Positions 19,178 to 27,763 of a DNA stretch of 64,000 bases are shown piece by piece. The notes under the pieces were generated by a model. That model saw only the letters and a list, made by a program, of their open reading frames with translations. It searched no databases and was not told the origin of the DNA. Made by a program: the position numbers and the translations under genes. The DNA comes from Natrinema sp. CBA1119 (GTDB lineage Archaea > Halobacteriota > Halobacteria > Halobacteriales > Natrialbaceae), in NCBI RefSeq assembly GCF_002572525.1, contig NZ_PDBS01000008.1:465309-529308 (forward strand). The letters run 5' to 3'. Numbering within the stretch: the stretch's first letter is position 1; every line of letters begins with the position of its first letter.

Positions 19178-19261
19178 TATAGTAGCCACTGCAAGTCAAT
19201 GCACACCTGATTGCACGACAGCTGTGCGATCAGTGTGTAAATAGTTGCAGTTGTTACTATA
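19178..19261. repeat. 84-bp imperfect palindrome (MITE-like)
   Basis: Left arm tatagtagccactgcaag... and right arm ...gttgcagttgttactata are complementary over most of 38 nt each, around a gcacgacagctgtgc centre. The whole would fold into one long hairpin. No coding capacity; looks like a non-autonomous element or a structured 3' end after the membrane-protein gene. Confidence 0.65.
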
Positions 19262-19324
19262 ACAGTATATTGGGGTGCGGGCCGCTTGAAAAGTCGATTG
19301 AAATCGTCGGTTGTCGCATTCATC

Positions 19325-19346
19325 CCCCGGGTACAGTGACCCGGGG
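19325..19346. terminator. strong GC hairpin
   Basis: Perfect 8-bp stem ccccgggt/acccgggg with a 6-nt loop. Similar hairpins preceded by gcattcat are found at the 3' ends of haloarchaeal IS200/IS605 elements, so this may be an element end rather than a terminator. Confidence 0.4.
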
Positions 19347-19531
19347 AATTCTGCTTGTACCGTGTAAGCGTGGGTGCGGGAACATTTGACTCGTTCTTGG
19401 AGAAGGTCACTACTGACCGTTATGGACCGTGCCATTCCGAGTGAGAGCGTCTCCATTCCTCGATTAGGATCGCTGCTCCGTCGCTGAGAGGCGCCCAACG
19501 GTATATGTGGGTGGCTCAGAATGGGTGTGGT

Positions 19532-20326
19532 ATGGGAACGTATGACTGTCTCGAGTACGCTATAGACGAGGGCGTGGCCCGAATCGCACTGGATCGACCC
19601 GAGGCCCTCAACGCATTGAATCCGCCGTTACTGCGCGAACTTGAGGACGGGATCGAACGCGCTGAGGGCGCCGATGAGGTTCGAGTCGTCGTCCTGAGCG
19701 GCAACGGTCGAGCCTTTTCGTCGGGCTACGACATCAGCGAGGCCGAGACCGACAAATCGACCGACGACCACATCCTCGACCAGCGGACTCACCTCGAGGC
19801 GATCTTTTCGTCGCGGCTTCCAGTCATCGCGGCGGTCGACGGGCCCGCAGTCGCCGGTGGGTGCAACCTCGCAATCTGTTGTGATCTTACCTTCGCGACG
19901 GCGCCCTCCGAATTCGGCTATCCAGACATGCACTTCGGCGAACCCCCGCCGAAGTTCGTGTTACCGTTCGTAACGAACTCCCTGAAAGACGCCCGGGAAC
20001 TGCTCTATTCGGGGAAGACCGTCGACGCAGCGACCGCCGCCGAGATGGGACTCGTCAATCGAGTCGTCCCCGAGGGCGAACTGGACGCAACCGTCGAGAC
20101 GGAAGTGGCTGCGATCAAAAAGACCCCGAGTACGGCCGTTGCGATCGCGAAAGACATGCTCAACGATGTACAGGAGACCCAGGGATTCAGACGATACGGC
20201 CGCGTCGACGAGTACGTGGGCGCCCTCACCATGGAATCTTCGTCGCCGGAACGGTTTCGCGAAATCCGAGACGAGGAGGGGTTGCAGGCCGCCCTCGAGT
20301 GGATGCACGAAACCGACAAAGCCTGA
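19532..20326 (+). CDS. enoyl-CoA hydratase/isomerase family (crotonase)
   Basis: 264 residues from the ATG at 19532 (MGTYDCLEYAIDEGVARIAL); an upstream ATG at 19505 gives nine unlikely extra residues. Oxyanion-hole motifs are AFSSGYDIS and AAVDGPAVAGGCNLA. The catalytic Glu position following GGCNL is occupied by the hydrophobic/acid pattern of atypical members, so hydratase activity is not certain. It hydrates trans-2-enoyl-CoA in beta-oxidation and may complement the 1-6 kb cluster, though far from it. Confidence 0.87.
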   Translation: MGTYDCLEYAIDEGVARIALDRPEALNALNPPLLRELEDGIERAEGADEVRVVVLSGNGRAFSSGYDISEAETDKSTDDHILDQRTHLEAIFSSRLPVIAAVDGPAVAGGCNLAICCDLTFATAPSEFGYPDMHFGEPPPKFVLPFVTNSLKDARELLYSGKTVDAATAAEMGLVNRVVPEGELDATVETEVAAIKKTPSTAVAIAKDMLNDVQETQGFRRYGRVDEYVGALTMESSSPERFREIRDEEGLQAALEWMHETDKA

Positions 20327-20614
20327 GCAAAGGGTCCGCTCATCTCTCAGTATTCTTCTAAACCCGAGTCATAGCTCTCGCTGAGCAGGTCTGTGGGCAT
20401 CCTCACTAATTTACTCAACGACCTACTCGTTTCTCAAACTGGCTCTACTCGACAGTGCCCTCCAACTCTATCGGTAGCTGGTCGATAGACGGCGACCCAC
20501 GGCGTGACATCATCTCCCTGTACTGACCGTTGATGGGGGCAATCCTACCACCACCGGAGGGTTTCAACAGAGCCAGATTACCACGTATGGCTACAACAGG
20601 GACTACCGTTCGAA
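20327..20614. other. 288-bp intergenic region
   Basis: Two convergent 3' ends. Short frames on both strands have no motif; nothing called. Confidence 0.5.
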
Positions 20615-20908
20615 TTATTCGTCTGCCGATACTGCTTCGCCGTCTTCCATCTGCCATTCGAGTTCGACTTCGAACTCGGCCTCGTCGTCGGTGGTCTCGT
20701 ACTCGACTTCCAGTTCGAAGCGCTCTGGTACCGCCACCGTGAAGCCGTTCTCTCCTTCAATGTCTATCGTCCCGTTCTCGACACCGGCAGCGACTTCTCG
20801 TAGAATCTCCGCGCCGTCTGCCCGATCCATCACTCGCTCCCCTTCGCGTTCCGTCTCATCATCTGCCAATTCCGCTTCAGTCTCGGCTTCTTGTTCGTCG
20901 TCCGCCAT
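20615..20908 (-). CDS. amphi-Trp domain protein
   Basis: 97 residues from the ATG at 20908, where the acidic linker MADDEQEAETEAELADDETE begins. The frame runs upstream into MFS debris and should not be used. The domain (ILREVAAGVENGTIDIEGEN ... FELEVEYETTDDEAEFEVEL, EWQMED) is the small amphi-Trp fold common in haloarchaea, function unknown. The single Trp sits in VELEWQM. Confidence 0.85.
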   Translation of the reverse strand: MADDEQEAETEAELADDETEREGERVMDRADGAEILREVAAGVENGTIDIEGENGFTVAVPERFELEVEYETTDDEAEFEVELEWQMEDGEAVSADE

Positions 20909-21044
20909 ACCGATCCTACGACGGCTACAAATAAAATATACTGGGCTACACTTCAGACTGAGTTGATCGGCGGTCGCACCGCGTCTATCGAGACGCGACC
21001 GGGGAGATCCGTTGCAAGACTGAACGCGAGTTCCATTACCATCT

Positions 21045-21215
21045 CTGAATAGTTCTGTGACGGTTCCACCGATAACGAACCCGCTCAGCATATCGAGGCT
21101 TCCGAACACGTTGAAGCCACCCATCGCAGCGCCCCGTTCTGTCGCTGGCACGATGTCGGTGACGAGAGGCATCGTCGTCGGATACGGTACTCCAGCAAGA
21201 ACTTTGACCCAGATC
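21045..21215 (-). pseudogene. MFS transporter remnant
   Basis: Reads VKVLAGVPYPTTMPLVTDIV and then PATERGAAMGGFNVFGSLDM, LSGFVIGGTVTE, the loop and helix after TM10 of multidrug-type MFS proteins (P-x-ERG-x-AMG). Both ends are lost. It lies directly upstream of the amphi-Trp gene in the same frame, which makes that gene look longer than it is. Confidence 0.7.
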
Positions 21216-21242
21216 CCGCTCTAGGTTAGAAAACGCATGACG

Positions 21243-21305
21243 CTCAAGGAGTCGCGGGGAATAGAACGGACGCGGGTGGAAGGCGTCTATGGCGTTGGGG
21301 AGTAG
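21243..21305 (+). pseudogene. HhH module relic 1
   Basis: LKESRGIERTRVEGVYGVGE then stop: the second hairpin of the helix-hairpin-helix module seen complete at 22251. Too short to function. Confidence 0.5.
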
Positions 21306-21482
21306 ATGGCCGATACTGTGTTCTAGCGAATTCAGTAGTTCTCCCACATCGTATAGAGTGCTGAAAATATAAGGAAATAATACATTCAAGTGGAAGAGTA
21401 TTTCAGTCCGTCATTTGTCGCCATGACTGTGGCTGACAAACACTCACTGTCAGACGGAAATGGGGAAAGCGAATCGCAAACA

Positions 21483-22208
21483 ATGCTTAACTCGAATCGC
21501 CGCCGATTCCTTGCTGCACTCGGTGTCGGTGGCATGGCGGCAACCGCCGGATGTGCTGGCTCGGGTGGCAATGGCGACGATGGGAACGGAAACGGCAACG
21601 GAAATGGAAACGGAACTGGGGACAATTCAGAGATGACTATTAACGCACGCTTTGGAGCGACGGTAACTGCCGACGAATCAGCATCGATTGACGCCGACCA
21701 CACTGTTGATCTGCTGCTCCAACCACGGGAGAGCGCCCCGATGCCAGAGTTCTATTTCAAACCGACGGGGCTGTACATCGAACCTGGCGACACGGTCAAG
21801 TTTAACATGTCGACACCACATCACAACGTCAACGCCTATCACCCAGCATTCGGGTACAACCAGCGGGTTCCTGACGAGACGCCTGCCTACTCGTCGCCGA
21901 TTCTGTCAGGCGGCGATGCGTGGTACTACACATTCGAGCAAGAGGGCGTCCACGATATCATGTGTGCGCCACATGAACTGTTCGGAATGGTTGGCCGGAT
22001 CGTTGTCGGATCGGCGAGTGGTCCTGGTGCAAATCCCGTCGGCGAGGCACCCGGGAACGAACAGTCACGTCCACCGGAGTACACCGCCGGTTCCGTGCTT
22101 GGCGATCCCGCGCTCGAGGCGGAGGCGGTTGTCGAAGCAGAGACTGTCGCCTGGAGCGATATTGCCGCCGAAAACAAACAGCCGATGCTAAGGCCGGTCG
22201 AGGAATAG
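21483..22208 (+). CDS. halocyanin-like cupredoxin lipoprotein (Tat-exported)
   Basis: 241 residues from the ATG at 21483, which places the twin-arginine signal correctly (MLNSNRRRFLAALGVGGMAA, lipobox TAGC). A Gly/Asn-rich linker (GNGNGNGNG) tethers the copper domain to the lipid anchor. Likely copper ligands are His in TPHHNVNAYHP and Cys/His/Met in MCAPHELFGM, the plastocyanin-type set. It acts as a membrane-attached extracytoplasmic electron carrier. The upstream ATG at 21390 would bury the signal and is rejected. Confidence 0.88.
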   Translation: MLNSNRRRFLAALGVGGMAATAGCAGSGGNGDDGNGNGNGNGNGTGDNSEMTINARFGATVTADESASIDADHTVDLLLQPRESAPMPEFYFKPTGLYIEPGDTVKFNMSTPHHNVNAYHPAFGYNQRVPDETPAYSSPILSGGDAWYYTFEQEGVHDIMCAPHELFGMVGRIVVGSASGPGANPVGEAPGNEQSRPPEYTAGSVLGDPALEAEAVVEAETVAWSDIAAENKQPMLRPVEE

Positions 22209-22250
22209 AGCTACTGATAATACGATCCATTTCTTTCACAGGTAGTTTGA

Positions 22251-22415
22251 CACCTCATCGAGGATATCAACGGCGTCGGGCCGGCGACCTCCAAGGCGAT
22301 CACCCGAGAGTTCGACAGTCTGGACGACCTTCGCGAGAGCGAGCGGGCCCGATTGGAAAGTGTGTGTGGGGTTGGGGACGAGACGGCTGAGACTATTTTG
22401 GATCGAGTGCAGTAA
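22251..22415 (+). pseudogene. HhH module relic 2 (most complete)
   Basis: 54 codons without start: HLIEDINGVGPATSKAITRE, FDSLDDLRESERARLESVCG, VGDETAETILDRVQ. Two helix-hairpin-helix motifs (NGVGPATSKA and CGVGDETAE), a non-specific DNA-binding unit usually found at a protein's C-terminus. A TGA (22248-22250) precedes it, so the N-terminal part of the parent is gone. Confidence 0.65.
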
Positions 22416-22518
22416 ACGACATCTGGTGGCATGAGAGGCATTCCATTGTTATGTTGTCTCCCACACAGCTTTTGTTGATCCAGACCGTTATAGTCAACCA
22501 TACTACAATTTAGAGAAG

Positions 22519-22740
22519 ATGAAATCTGATCCACCAAACCAAGACGAGATCGAGGTTTCGCTTGAAGACGATACGGAACTGGAACTCACAGCGGTCGAGA
22601 TTGATTCAGAGGGATTCCCGCTCGAGTTTTCGGTCGACGGTGTGATTCGGGAGGTCGATTCTGGCATCTTAGAGGACCTGCAAGGGAATGATCTCAAGCC
22701 AGTTGCTGTTCGCTTCCAACTTCTTAGTACAGACGAGTAA
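22519..22740 (+). CDS. small acidic protein, unrecognised
   Basis: 73 residues, strongly acidic. The pattern IEVSLEDDTELELTAVEIDS...FPLEFSVDG...IREVDSG suggests a small beta-rich domain. It precedes the HalOD1 gene by about 50 bp on the same strand. No known family is evident. Confidence 0.55.
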   Translation: MKSDPPNQDEIEVSLEDDTELELTAVEIDSEGFPLEFSVDGVIREVDSGILEDLQGNDLKPVAVRFQLLSTDE

Positions 22741-22792
22741 CTGCTTTCCAAATAATAGACTTATTAGTAGACGCGCACTGGTAGCCCTTTGC

Positions 22793-23107
22793 ATGGGTAC
22801 AATCGAGGAATACCGCCCCCTAATTACAGACGGTGGCACTAATTTTCAAACGAACTATTGTGATGAGAGGCCTGTTCAAGCAATTGCACGGGCGCTTTCC
22901 GCGGTTGAGAACACCCCAGCCGAGGATATGCCCCCGTTCTATCAGTATGCAGATCCCGATGCTATGAACCGACTAATGGAGACAGCTCGCGATTCCAATC
23001 AGGATATTACCGTAGAAATGGCTATCGAAGACTACAATATCACAGTCGATAGCGACGGGACGATATCGATTAGCGATCTCGGCGGTTGTTCTGAGGACTC
23101 TGAATAG
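22793..23107 (+). CDS. HalOD1 output-domain protein
   Basis: 104 residues from the ATG at 22793. The HalOD1 pattern is clear: PVQAIARALSAVENTPAEDM, PPFYQYADPDAMNRLME, then two strands (VEMAIEDYNITVDSDGTISI). HalOD1 occurs at the end of haloarchaeal signalling proteins; stand-alone copies like this are presumed output or adaptor modules. Three such genes lie in this window (also 25066 and 35074). Confidence 0.8.
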   Translation: MGTIEEYRPLITDGGTNFQTNYCDERPVQAIARALSAVENTPAEDMPPFYQYADPDAMNRLMETARDSNQDITVEMAIEDYNITVDSDGTISISDLGGCSEDSE

Positions 23108-23230
23108 GCGAGAGTTAGTCGGATAGGGTACTACATATGGGTAGCTACTGCTGTCACAACAAAACGGTTCTCGGGCGGGCCTAGACAGGTTAGTTACCCA
23201 TCGGTTCAACGTTCTCGAGCCCCACTTTCT

Positions 23231-23518
23231 TCACTTGCCATCATTCCCCTCCGAACGGACCTGAAGCCGAACATCGAAACTCGTCGGGCCTCGATCTGTC
23301 GCCAGGAGTTCGACCATGAGCCTATCCCCGTCGCGGCGATACAGTGTCTTTGCTAATTCGAGTGTGTCGCCCGACGCGTACAGAGTAGAGGGCAAATTGC
23401 GATTCGAACCGCTCGAGATGTCTGACGAGGCGGTGCCGTGTGACGACCGTGACTTGTGGATTGAAGTACGTATAATCGGGGGAGCAGTCCCCGGTAAAGG
23501 GGACTGAGATGGCGACAA
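23231..23518 (-). CDS. hypothetical small protein
   Basis: 95 residues. The C-terminal half (LYASGDTLELAKTLYRRDGD, RLMVELLATDRGPTSFDVRL) has good codon use and a beta-strand-like pattern; the N-terminal 40 residues are Ser-rich and may be untranslated. An opposite-strand frame overlaps. Family not recognised. Confidence 0.35.
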   Translation of the reverse strand: MSPSQSPLPGTAPPIIRTSIHKSRSSHGTASSDISSGSNRNLPSTLYASGDTLELAKTLYRRDGDRLMVELLATDRGPTSFDVRLQVRSEGNDGK

Positions 23519-23992
23519 CTGTCCTCGAGTGGTGAGGAACCGATCGCTGGATTCCCTCTTGGACTTTTCACGATCGCAGTGAATGGGACAAACGCAGACC
23601 GAGATAGGTGCGCTTGTCCCTGGCCCGAACAGGCAATCGGAAGGTCACGTTCAGGGGTTCAGTGCGAACACTCACCATTACTGGCGAGCGCCGAGTCGGT
23701 CACGGCATGATCTGCCCGTAAAGTCCCAGTTATCGGTTGTTCGGGCAGATCGTGTGATACTATACCGAGGAATCGGATAATGCTTGGCCTGTCGAATACA
23801 GGGAAGGGTAAGACCGTTGACTCCCTGTTCTACGCCACCGTAGGGACACTCGTCTACTACACTCATGACCGCCTCTCTGCCTCGGAGGACCCCGTTACCG
23901 AGGCGAAGTATCTCTTCTCGGGACTACTACTTCTGCAGGCCAGATTACCATTGGCCGTCACGTATATACTTCGCCCACACAGAAAATCTATA

Positions 23993-24403
23993 ATGTCGGA
24001 TACAACAACCATTTTGGCACCCATTCGCTATCCACTCACAAAAACAAGTATTCAAACGCTCTCGTTTGCAAACGATCTTTTTGCGTCAACCGACAATGGG
24101 GAGATCTATGTATTGCATGTAAATATCTTCCAAAATGGGGACAAGACCCGTAAGGGCGAAATTCAACAGGCGATTTCTCCGCTCTTTGAGGAATGCACCC
24201 CTATCGTAGTCACTCGAAATGGATTTCTCGTTGAAGAGATTATCTCAACCGAGGCAAGCGAGCTTAGTGCAGATATTATTGTTGTCGGCAAAAATCGAAC
24301 ACCGAAATGGCGACGGTTTATCAGTAAAATCATGGGAAACGAACCTGCGGTGGAATCCCATCTCCGAGAGCAGACTAATGCAACGGTCGAAGTTGTTGGA
24401 TGA
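23993..24403 (+). CDS. universal stress protein (UspA) family, degenerate nucleotide site
   Basis: 136 residues from the ATG at 23993 (MSDTTTILAPIRYPLTKTS). The frame is open further upstream, but that part shows no Usp features. The Usp fold is visible (LSFANDLFASTDNGEIYVLH, ADIIVVGKNRTP, TNATVEVVG end). The ATP-binding G-2x-G-9x-G(S/T) motif is replaced by VGKNRTPKWRRFISKIMGNE, so this looks like a non-ATP-binding Usp. Confidence 0.75.
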   Translation: MSDTTTILAPIRYPLTKTSIQTLSFANDLFASTDNGEIYVLHVNIFQNGDKTRKGEIQQAISPLFEECTPIVVTRNGFLVEEIISTEASELSADIIVVGKNRTPKWRRFISKIMGNEPAVESHLREQTNATVEVVG

Positions 24404-24426
24404 CTCCTTCATCTTGACACTCTTCT

Positions 24427-24801
24427 GTGTTATACATTGACGCCGTCGGGCCGAAGACCTCGACGGCGATCGCCCGGGAGTTCGAGAGTCTGGACGAGTT
24501 GTCGACTGTCGCTGCCGATAAGGGCTACGACTGGGAGGAACTTCGCACGAGGTTGCGTGCAGAAAGTATCACGCCGCTGATTCCGCAGCGAGATCCTGGG
24601 ATGCGGGGGTGGGCGAGAAATTTGCTCATCAAGGATCGGGCGTATCACCAGCGCTCGAACGCTGAATCGGTGTTTTTCGGACTCCGGCGCAGATACGGCG
24701 ATACGCTCTGGTCGAGAACCTGGTTCGGGCAATTCCGTGAACTTGTCATGAAATCCGCGGTCCGCAACATCGAACGCGCCATCGAGGACTCACACCCGTG
24801 A
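24427..24801 (+). pseudogene. chimera of HhH relic 3 and IS5-type transposase C-terminus
   Basis: Codons from about 24433 to 24500 read IDAVGPKTSTAIAREFESLD, a truncated copy of the HhH module. Immediately after, VAADKGYDWEELRTRLRAES begins the C-terminal catalytic part of an IS5-type DDE transposase, ending NAESVFFGLRRRYGDTLWSR...RNIERAIEDSHP. The last catalytic Glu (NAES) is present, the earlier Asps are not. The in-frame fusion looks accidental, formed by a deletion. Confidence 0.72.
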
Positions 24802-25065
24802 AATCATGCGTTCAAACAAGGTCCAGAGGATGAGTTCAGCACGACAACTTCGTTTGATCTTATTGCGGAACAGTTTGACCAAGTCAAATCGTCGACGGTA
24901 GTAGGCTGGGACCGCGACGCCTTGTCCGAGCGTTACTCGAGCTCATCTTCGTCATCGGTAAAAATATAGTGCCCACCAATGTTGGCTGAACAGTTATTCC
25001 TCATCGTCTCCCTCCGAAGGGTAGGATCAGAAATCCACCGAGCGGATCAATACTCAAGGGAGACT
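24802..25065. other. intergenic region after the transposase fragment
   Basis: 264 bp, probably including the 3' end of the lost IS5-type element; no inverted repeat pair could be identified. No gene seen. Confidence 0.4.
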
Positions 25066-25326
25066 ATGACTAAGAACGGAAATGGGAGAATTCACCGATT
25101 TGACTCCATAGCGGACGAGACACCAACAGAGGCAGTGATCCGCAGCCACGCGTCTCTTCGAAACAAGCGACCGATAGATCTCTCTCCATTAGCTGACGCG
25201 ATTCCGTGTAACGCACTTAATGCGCTCGTCAATACTGGAGATGAGGTCACGGTCACGTTTACCTATGAGGGGACACAGACTACCGTCCACGGCGATGGGG
25301 AGATCGTCATTCAGGAGCCGGCGTAG
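25066..25326 (+). CDS. HalOD1 output-domain protein
   Basis: 86 residues from the ATG at 25066. HalOD1 features: PTEAVIRSHASLRNKRPIDL, SPLADAIPCNALNALV and the paired strands VTVTFTYEGTQTTVHGDGEI. It ends convergently against the DUF7344 gene, 1 bp apart. A presumed small signalling or output module. Confidence 0.75.
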   Translation: MTKNGNGRIHRFDSIADETPTEAVIRSHASLRNKRPIDLSPLADAIPCNALNALVNTGDEVTVTFTYEGTQTTVHGDGEIVIQEPA

Positions 25327-25327
25327 C

Positions 25328-25687
25328 TCAATCGGGGAGGTCTCGGTCTGCACAGTGCTCAAGACAGAGGTCAACAAGTTTCGGCGGATCGCTAAAGACG
25401 AGCTGCTCGGATCGATCATCGTACTCGATGAGAGACATCTCCTCCAAGGCCGGGAGATGGTTATGAGATAATCGTAGCTCCCATCTCTCAACTGCGTCAT
25501 CCGTGACAGCAGATGGAGGGTTCTCTTCTTTCCACGCTATGACCTGCTTGGCAGTGTCTGTGACCGAGGCCTGTTCGACGTCACGCAGATGATAGAGCAC
25601 GTATCGCCGGTGAGTGTCGGCGATCGCAGTCAAGATTTCATCAATTCGGCGACTGCCATCGGATGCGGTGTGCGATGAGTCCTCCAT
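25328..25687 (-). CDS. DUF7344 winged-helix protein
   Basis: 119 residues from the Met at 25687; an upstream Met at 25741 is less likely. The pattern is typical: RIDEILTAIADTHRRYVLYH, a middle region with WKEENPP, and LRLSHNHLPALEEMSLIEYD. This is a haloarchaeal winged-helix fold presumed to bind DNA as a transcription regulator. A paralogue lies at 36586-36942. The divergent gene at 25929 encodes a response regulator. Confidence 0.78.
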   Translation of the reverse strand: MEDSSHTASDGSRRIDEILTAIADTHRRYVLYHLRDVEQASVTDTAKQVIAWKEENPPSAVTDDAVERWELRLSHNHLPALEEMSLIEYDDRSEQLVFSDPPKLVDLCLEHCADRDLPD

Positions 25688-25928
25688 AAGCAGACTAATA
25701 TTCAGTGCGCCAATAAGAGTGTGGCATTCACTATCTAACAAAGTGTATCGTTCGAAGTAATCGTACTCGAGCTTCGTTTGTTCCGAGTGATCTGTACTGA
25801 ATCAACTGATCAGTAGGTCTGCGTACTGAACGATAATAGGAAACAATAGTCGATGTTGAAGGCTCGAGATTATACCTATTAGCCACCTCACCAAATCTCT
25901 TATATCGAGTTACCCAATCCATCACACC

Positions 25929-26369
25929 ATGGGAAACGGGTCATCAGAGGCGGTGATACTGCTAGTAGAAGACAACCCTGGCGACGTTCGCCTCATCGAA
26001 GAAGCCTTCTCAGACGGCAACATCGAAAACACACTCAACGCCGTCACTGATGGCCAGTCAGCACTCGACTTCATCTATCAACGTGGAGAGTACGAGGACG
26101 CTCCTCGACCGGACATTGTATTACTCGATCTAAATCTGCCGAAGGTGGACGGTGAAGATGTTCTACACGAAATCAAACACCACTCCGAGTTGGGCCATGT
26201 CCCAGTAGTCGTCTTGACCGGGATGAAGGAAGATCTGATCGAGTCCCGTGACCTCGATCACGATGCAGACGAAGATGCTGTCCTCAAAAAGCCAGTTGAC
26301 CCTGGCAAGTTCGTTGAGATAATTCGGTCGTTCGAGCAGTTTCAGTTAGCAGTTATGCGAGTGGACTGA
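25929..26369 (+). CDS. response regulator, single receiver domain
   Basis: 146 residues. CheY-like fold: acidic pocket LLVEDNPGDVR, phospho-acceptor Asp in DIVLLDLNLPK, Thr in VVVLTGM and Lys in AVLKKPVD. The NPGD spacing and extended beta4 region match the Rcp1-type receivers that serve bacteriophytochrome-like or other multi-sensor histidine kinases. There is no output domain and no kinase nearby, so the partner is encoded elsewhere. Confidence 0.92.
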   Translation: MGNGSSEAVILLVEDNPGDVRLIEEAFSDGNIENTLNAVTDGQSALDFIYQRGEYEDAPRPDIVLLDLNLPKVDGEDVLHEIKHHSELGHVPVVVLTGMKEDLIESRDLDHDADEDAVLKKPVDPGKFVEIIRSFEQFQLAVMRVD

Positions 26370-26487
26370 CGAGCACACCTTCTGCGGTAAGTCCTTCATC
26401 TGTACTTTTTCGAGGAAAACGACGACAGTAAGACCATCTGCGAAGCGTGCCGGGACGAGCGTATACAAGACACGGAGACTGGTCGAA

Positions 26488-26688
26488 ATGAGTAGCGACG
26501 GTACTGAGCGAATGTCGCATGAACCGTGTACCTGCTCTCCAAAGGTCGAGAGCGCAGTCTACTGTCCCTACTGCGGAAAAGAGACATACGGTGACGACCA
26601 CCGCGTAGACGACGAACTCCCCGAAGTATTCTGCGAGAACTCGATCATGAGCACCCCTCGCTACTGCATGGGTGCGGGGTTTCTGTAG
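26488..26688 (+). CDS. small zinc-finger protein
   Basis: 66 residues. Cys pairs in CTCSP and YCPYCGKE suggest a zinc knuckle, with two further Cys near the end (VFCEN, RYCMG). A stop from an upstream frame with ICEACRDE overlaps the ATG, hinting at a larger ancestral zinc-finger gene broken by a frameshift. Function unknown. Confidence 0.45.
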   Translation: MSSDGTERMSHEPCTCSPKVESAVYCPYCGKETYGDDHRVDDELPEVFCENSIMSTPRYCMGAGFL

Positions 26689-26853
26689 CCGAGTACGATT
26701 GGAACGACCGACAACAAGACACGAGCACTGGCAGCTAAGAAATAGTCAAGTATCTAGTAGTCGGGCGGCTTGTCCGGTTATTATCATATTGAAACTTAAA
26801 GATAACAACTATGATTGGTGTTCATTTCCCAGAACGATCCATGAAGAACAATG

Positions 26854-27069
26854 TTAGCTCAGAGAGCAGCAAGCGGCTAGTTCGGCCACGAGCAACACCG
26901 CACCTGCCACTATGATCCACAGCTTCGGTCGAAGCAGTACACGTTTCGCCCACCGGTACCCATGCCGCCAGCGCGAGCGTGACGGCGTGTCGGGACGAAC
27001 CCACTCGTCAGTGCCGGGATTCGACACATACAGGACAGGGGGCGACGGTTCGTCGTCCACATCAGTCAT
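26854..27069 (-). CDS. small single-span membrane protein
   Basis: 71 residues from the ATG at 27069. A basic cytoplasmic stretch (SRWRHGYRWAKRVLLRPK) precedes one C-terminal transmembrane helix (LWIIVAGAVLLVAELAACCS). Tail-anchored topology. Family not recognised. Confidence 0.55.
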   Translation of the reverse strand: MTDVDDEPSPPVLYVSNPGTDEWVRPDTPSRSRWRHGYRWAKRVLLRPKLWIIVAGAVLLVAELAACCSLS

Positions 27070-27135
27070 ACCTGTGACACTACAGGGTCGCTCTTGAACG
27101 TGATGCCAGCAGCAGCCGTCTATTGGACCCAATAG

Positions 27136-27198
27136 CGGTTGGATGGCGTCTCTGGCGTTGGCAAGCAAACGGATGAGGCTGTACTCGAGGGGGAGTAA
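27136..27198 (+). pseudogene. HhH module relic 4
   Basis: RLDGVSGVGKQTDEAVLEGE then stop, matching the second hairpin of relic 2. No start. Confidence 0.45.
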
Positions 27199-27199
27199 G

Positions 27200-27355
27200 C
27201 TAGCGAATCGGAATCAACGACGGGATATCATCACGACAGTCCCCACAGACACAGACGATATCGTAGACGCTCGATTCGTGGGCCCATTCGAGGTTTTCAG
27301 TTGCGCCACAGACGTGGCAGGCGTCGGTTGGCACGGCGCGGGTCTCTATTAGCAC
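27200..27355 (-). CDS. small zinc-ribbon protein (GTG start)
   Basis: 51 residues if the GTG at 27355 starts it. CHVCG and CVCGDC form a four-Cys ribbon separated by ATENLEWAHESSVYDIV, a compact HNH-like or rubredoxin-like layout. It lies between two HhH relics on the other strand. Function unknown. Confidence 0.45.
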   Translation of the reverse strand: MLIETRAVPTDACHVCGATENLEWAHESSVYDIVCVCGDCRDDIPSLIPIR

Positions 27356-27382
27356 GAACGGCTTAGTTCTTTCAGGGGTGGT

Positions 27383-27463
27383 CGGGAGAGCGAGCGGGAG
27401 CGGCTGGAGAGTGTGTACGGCGTCGGTGAGGTGATAGCTGGGGCGGTTCTTACGCGGATTTGA
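27383..27463 (+). pseudogene. HhH module relic 5
   Basis: RESERERLESVYGVGEVIAG then AVLTRI and stop; second hairpin plus the preceding linker of the module. No start. Confidence 0.5.
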
Positions 27464-27471
27464 AACCGGAA

Positions 27472-27720
27472 TTAGACCGAGACTCGATTCGAACACGCTG
27501 GACAGGTCATCAATCCATTTTTGATAAGCATGTATGAGCCATCACAGCGAGGGCACGGACTACCAAGTTCCATCTTCGACTCATGGAGTACTCCGCGAAG
27601 TGTATTTAGCATTCGGCGCTGGTCAGCCTCCACCTCTACCAGTTGATAGTATAATTGTTCGACTTCCGCAGCCCTCGCTCGGCTACGGATTACTTTCTCT
27701 CCCCGCCTCTGTTGTAGCAT
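27472..27720 (-). CDS. coiled-coil plus zinc-ribbon protein
   Basis: 82 residues from the ATG at 27720; the longer frame upstream is antisense to an HhH relic and is ignored. A helical N-terminal half (ARAAEVEQLYYQLVEVEADQ, RRMLNTLRGVLHES) is followed by a four-Cys ribbon, CPRCDG...CPACSN. The layout suggests a small nucleic-acid or protein-binding adaptor. Confidence 0.6.
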   Translation of the reverse strand: MLQQRRGEKVIRSRARAAEVEQLYYQLVEVEADQRRMLNTLRGVLHESKMELGSPCPRCDGSYMLIKNGLMTCPACSNRVSV

Positions 27721-27763
27721 AGAGTGTGGTACGCCTTGCACGGAGAAAAAGCAGACGTTCAGT

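Noticed and set aside
23780..23992. N-terminal extension of the UspA gene
   Set aside because: 71 upstream codons have no Usp similarity and poor codon use; the ATG at 23993 gives the canonical start.
25318..25345. Sequence ggcgtagctcaatcgggg resembling the 5' half of a tRNA gene
   Set aside because: It is the end of the HalOD1 coding sequence; no anticodon or T-arm (ggttcgaatc-type) follows at the right distance. I found no tRNA or rRNA gene anywhere in the window.
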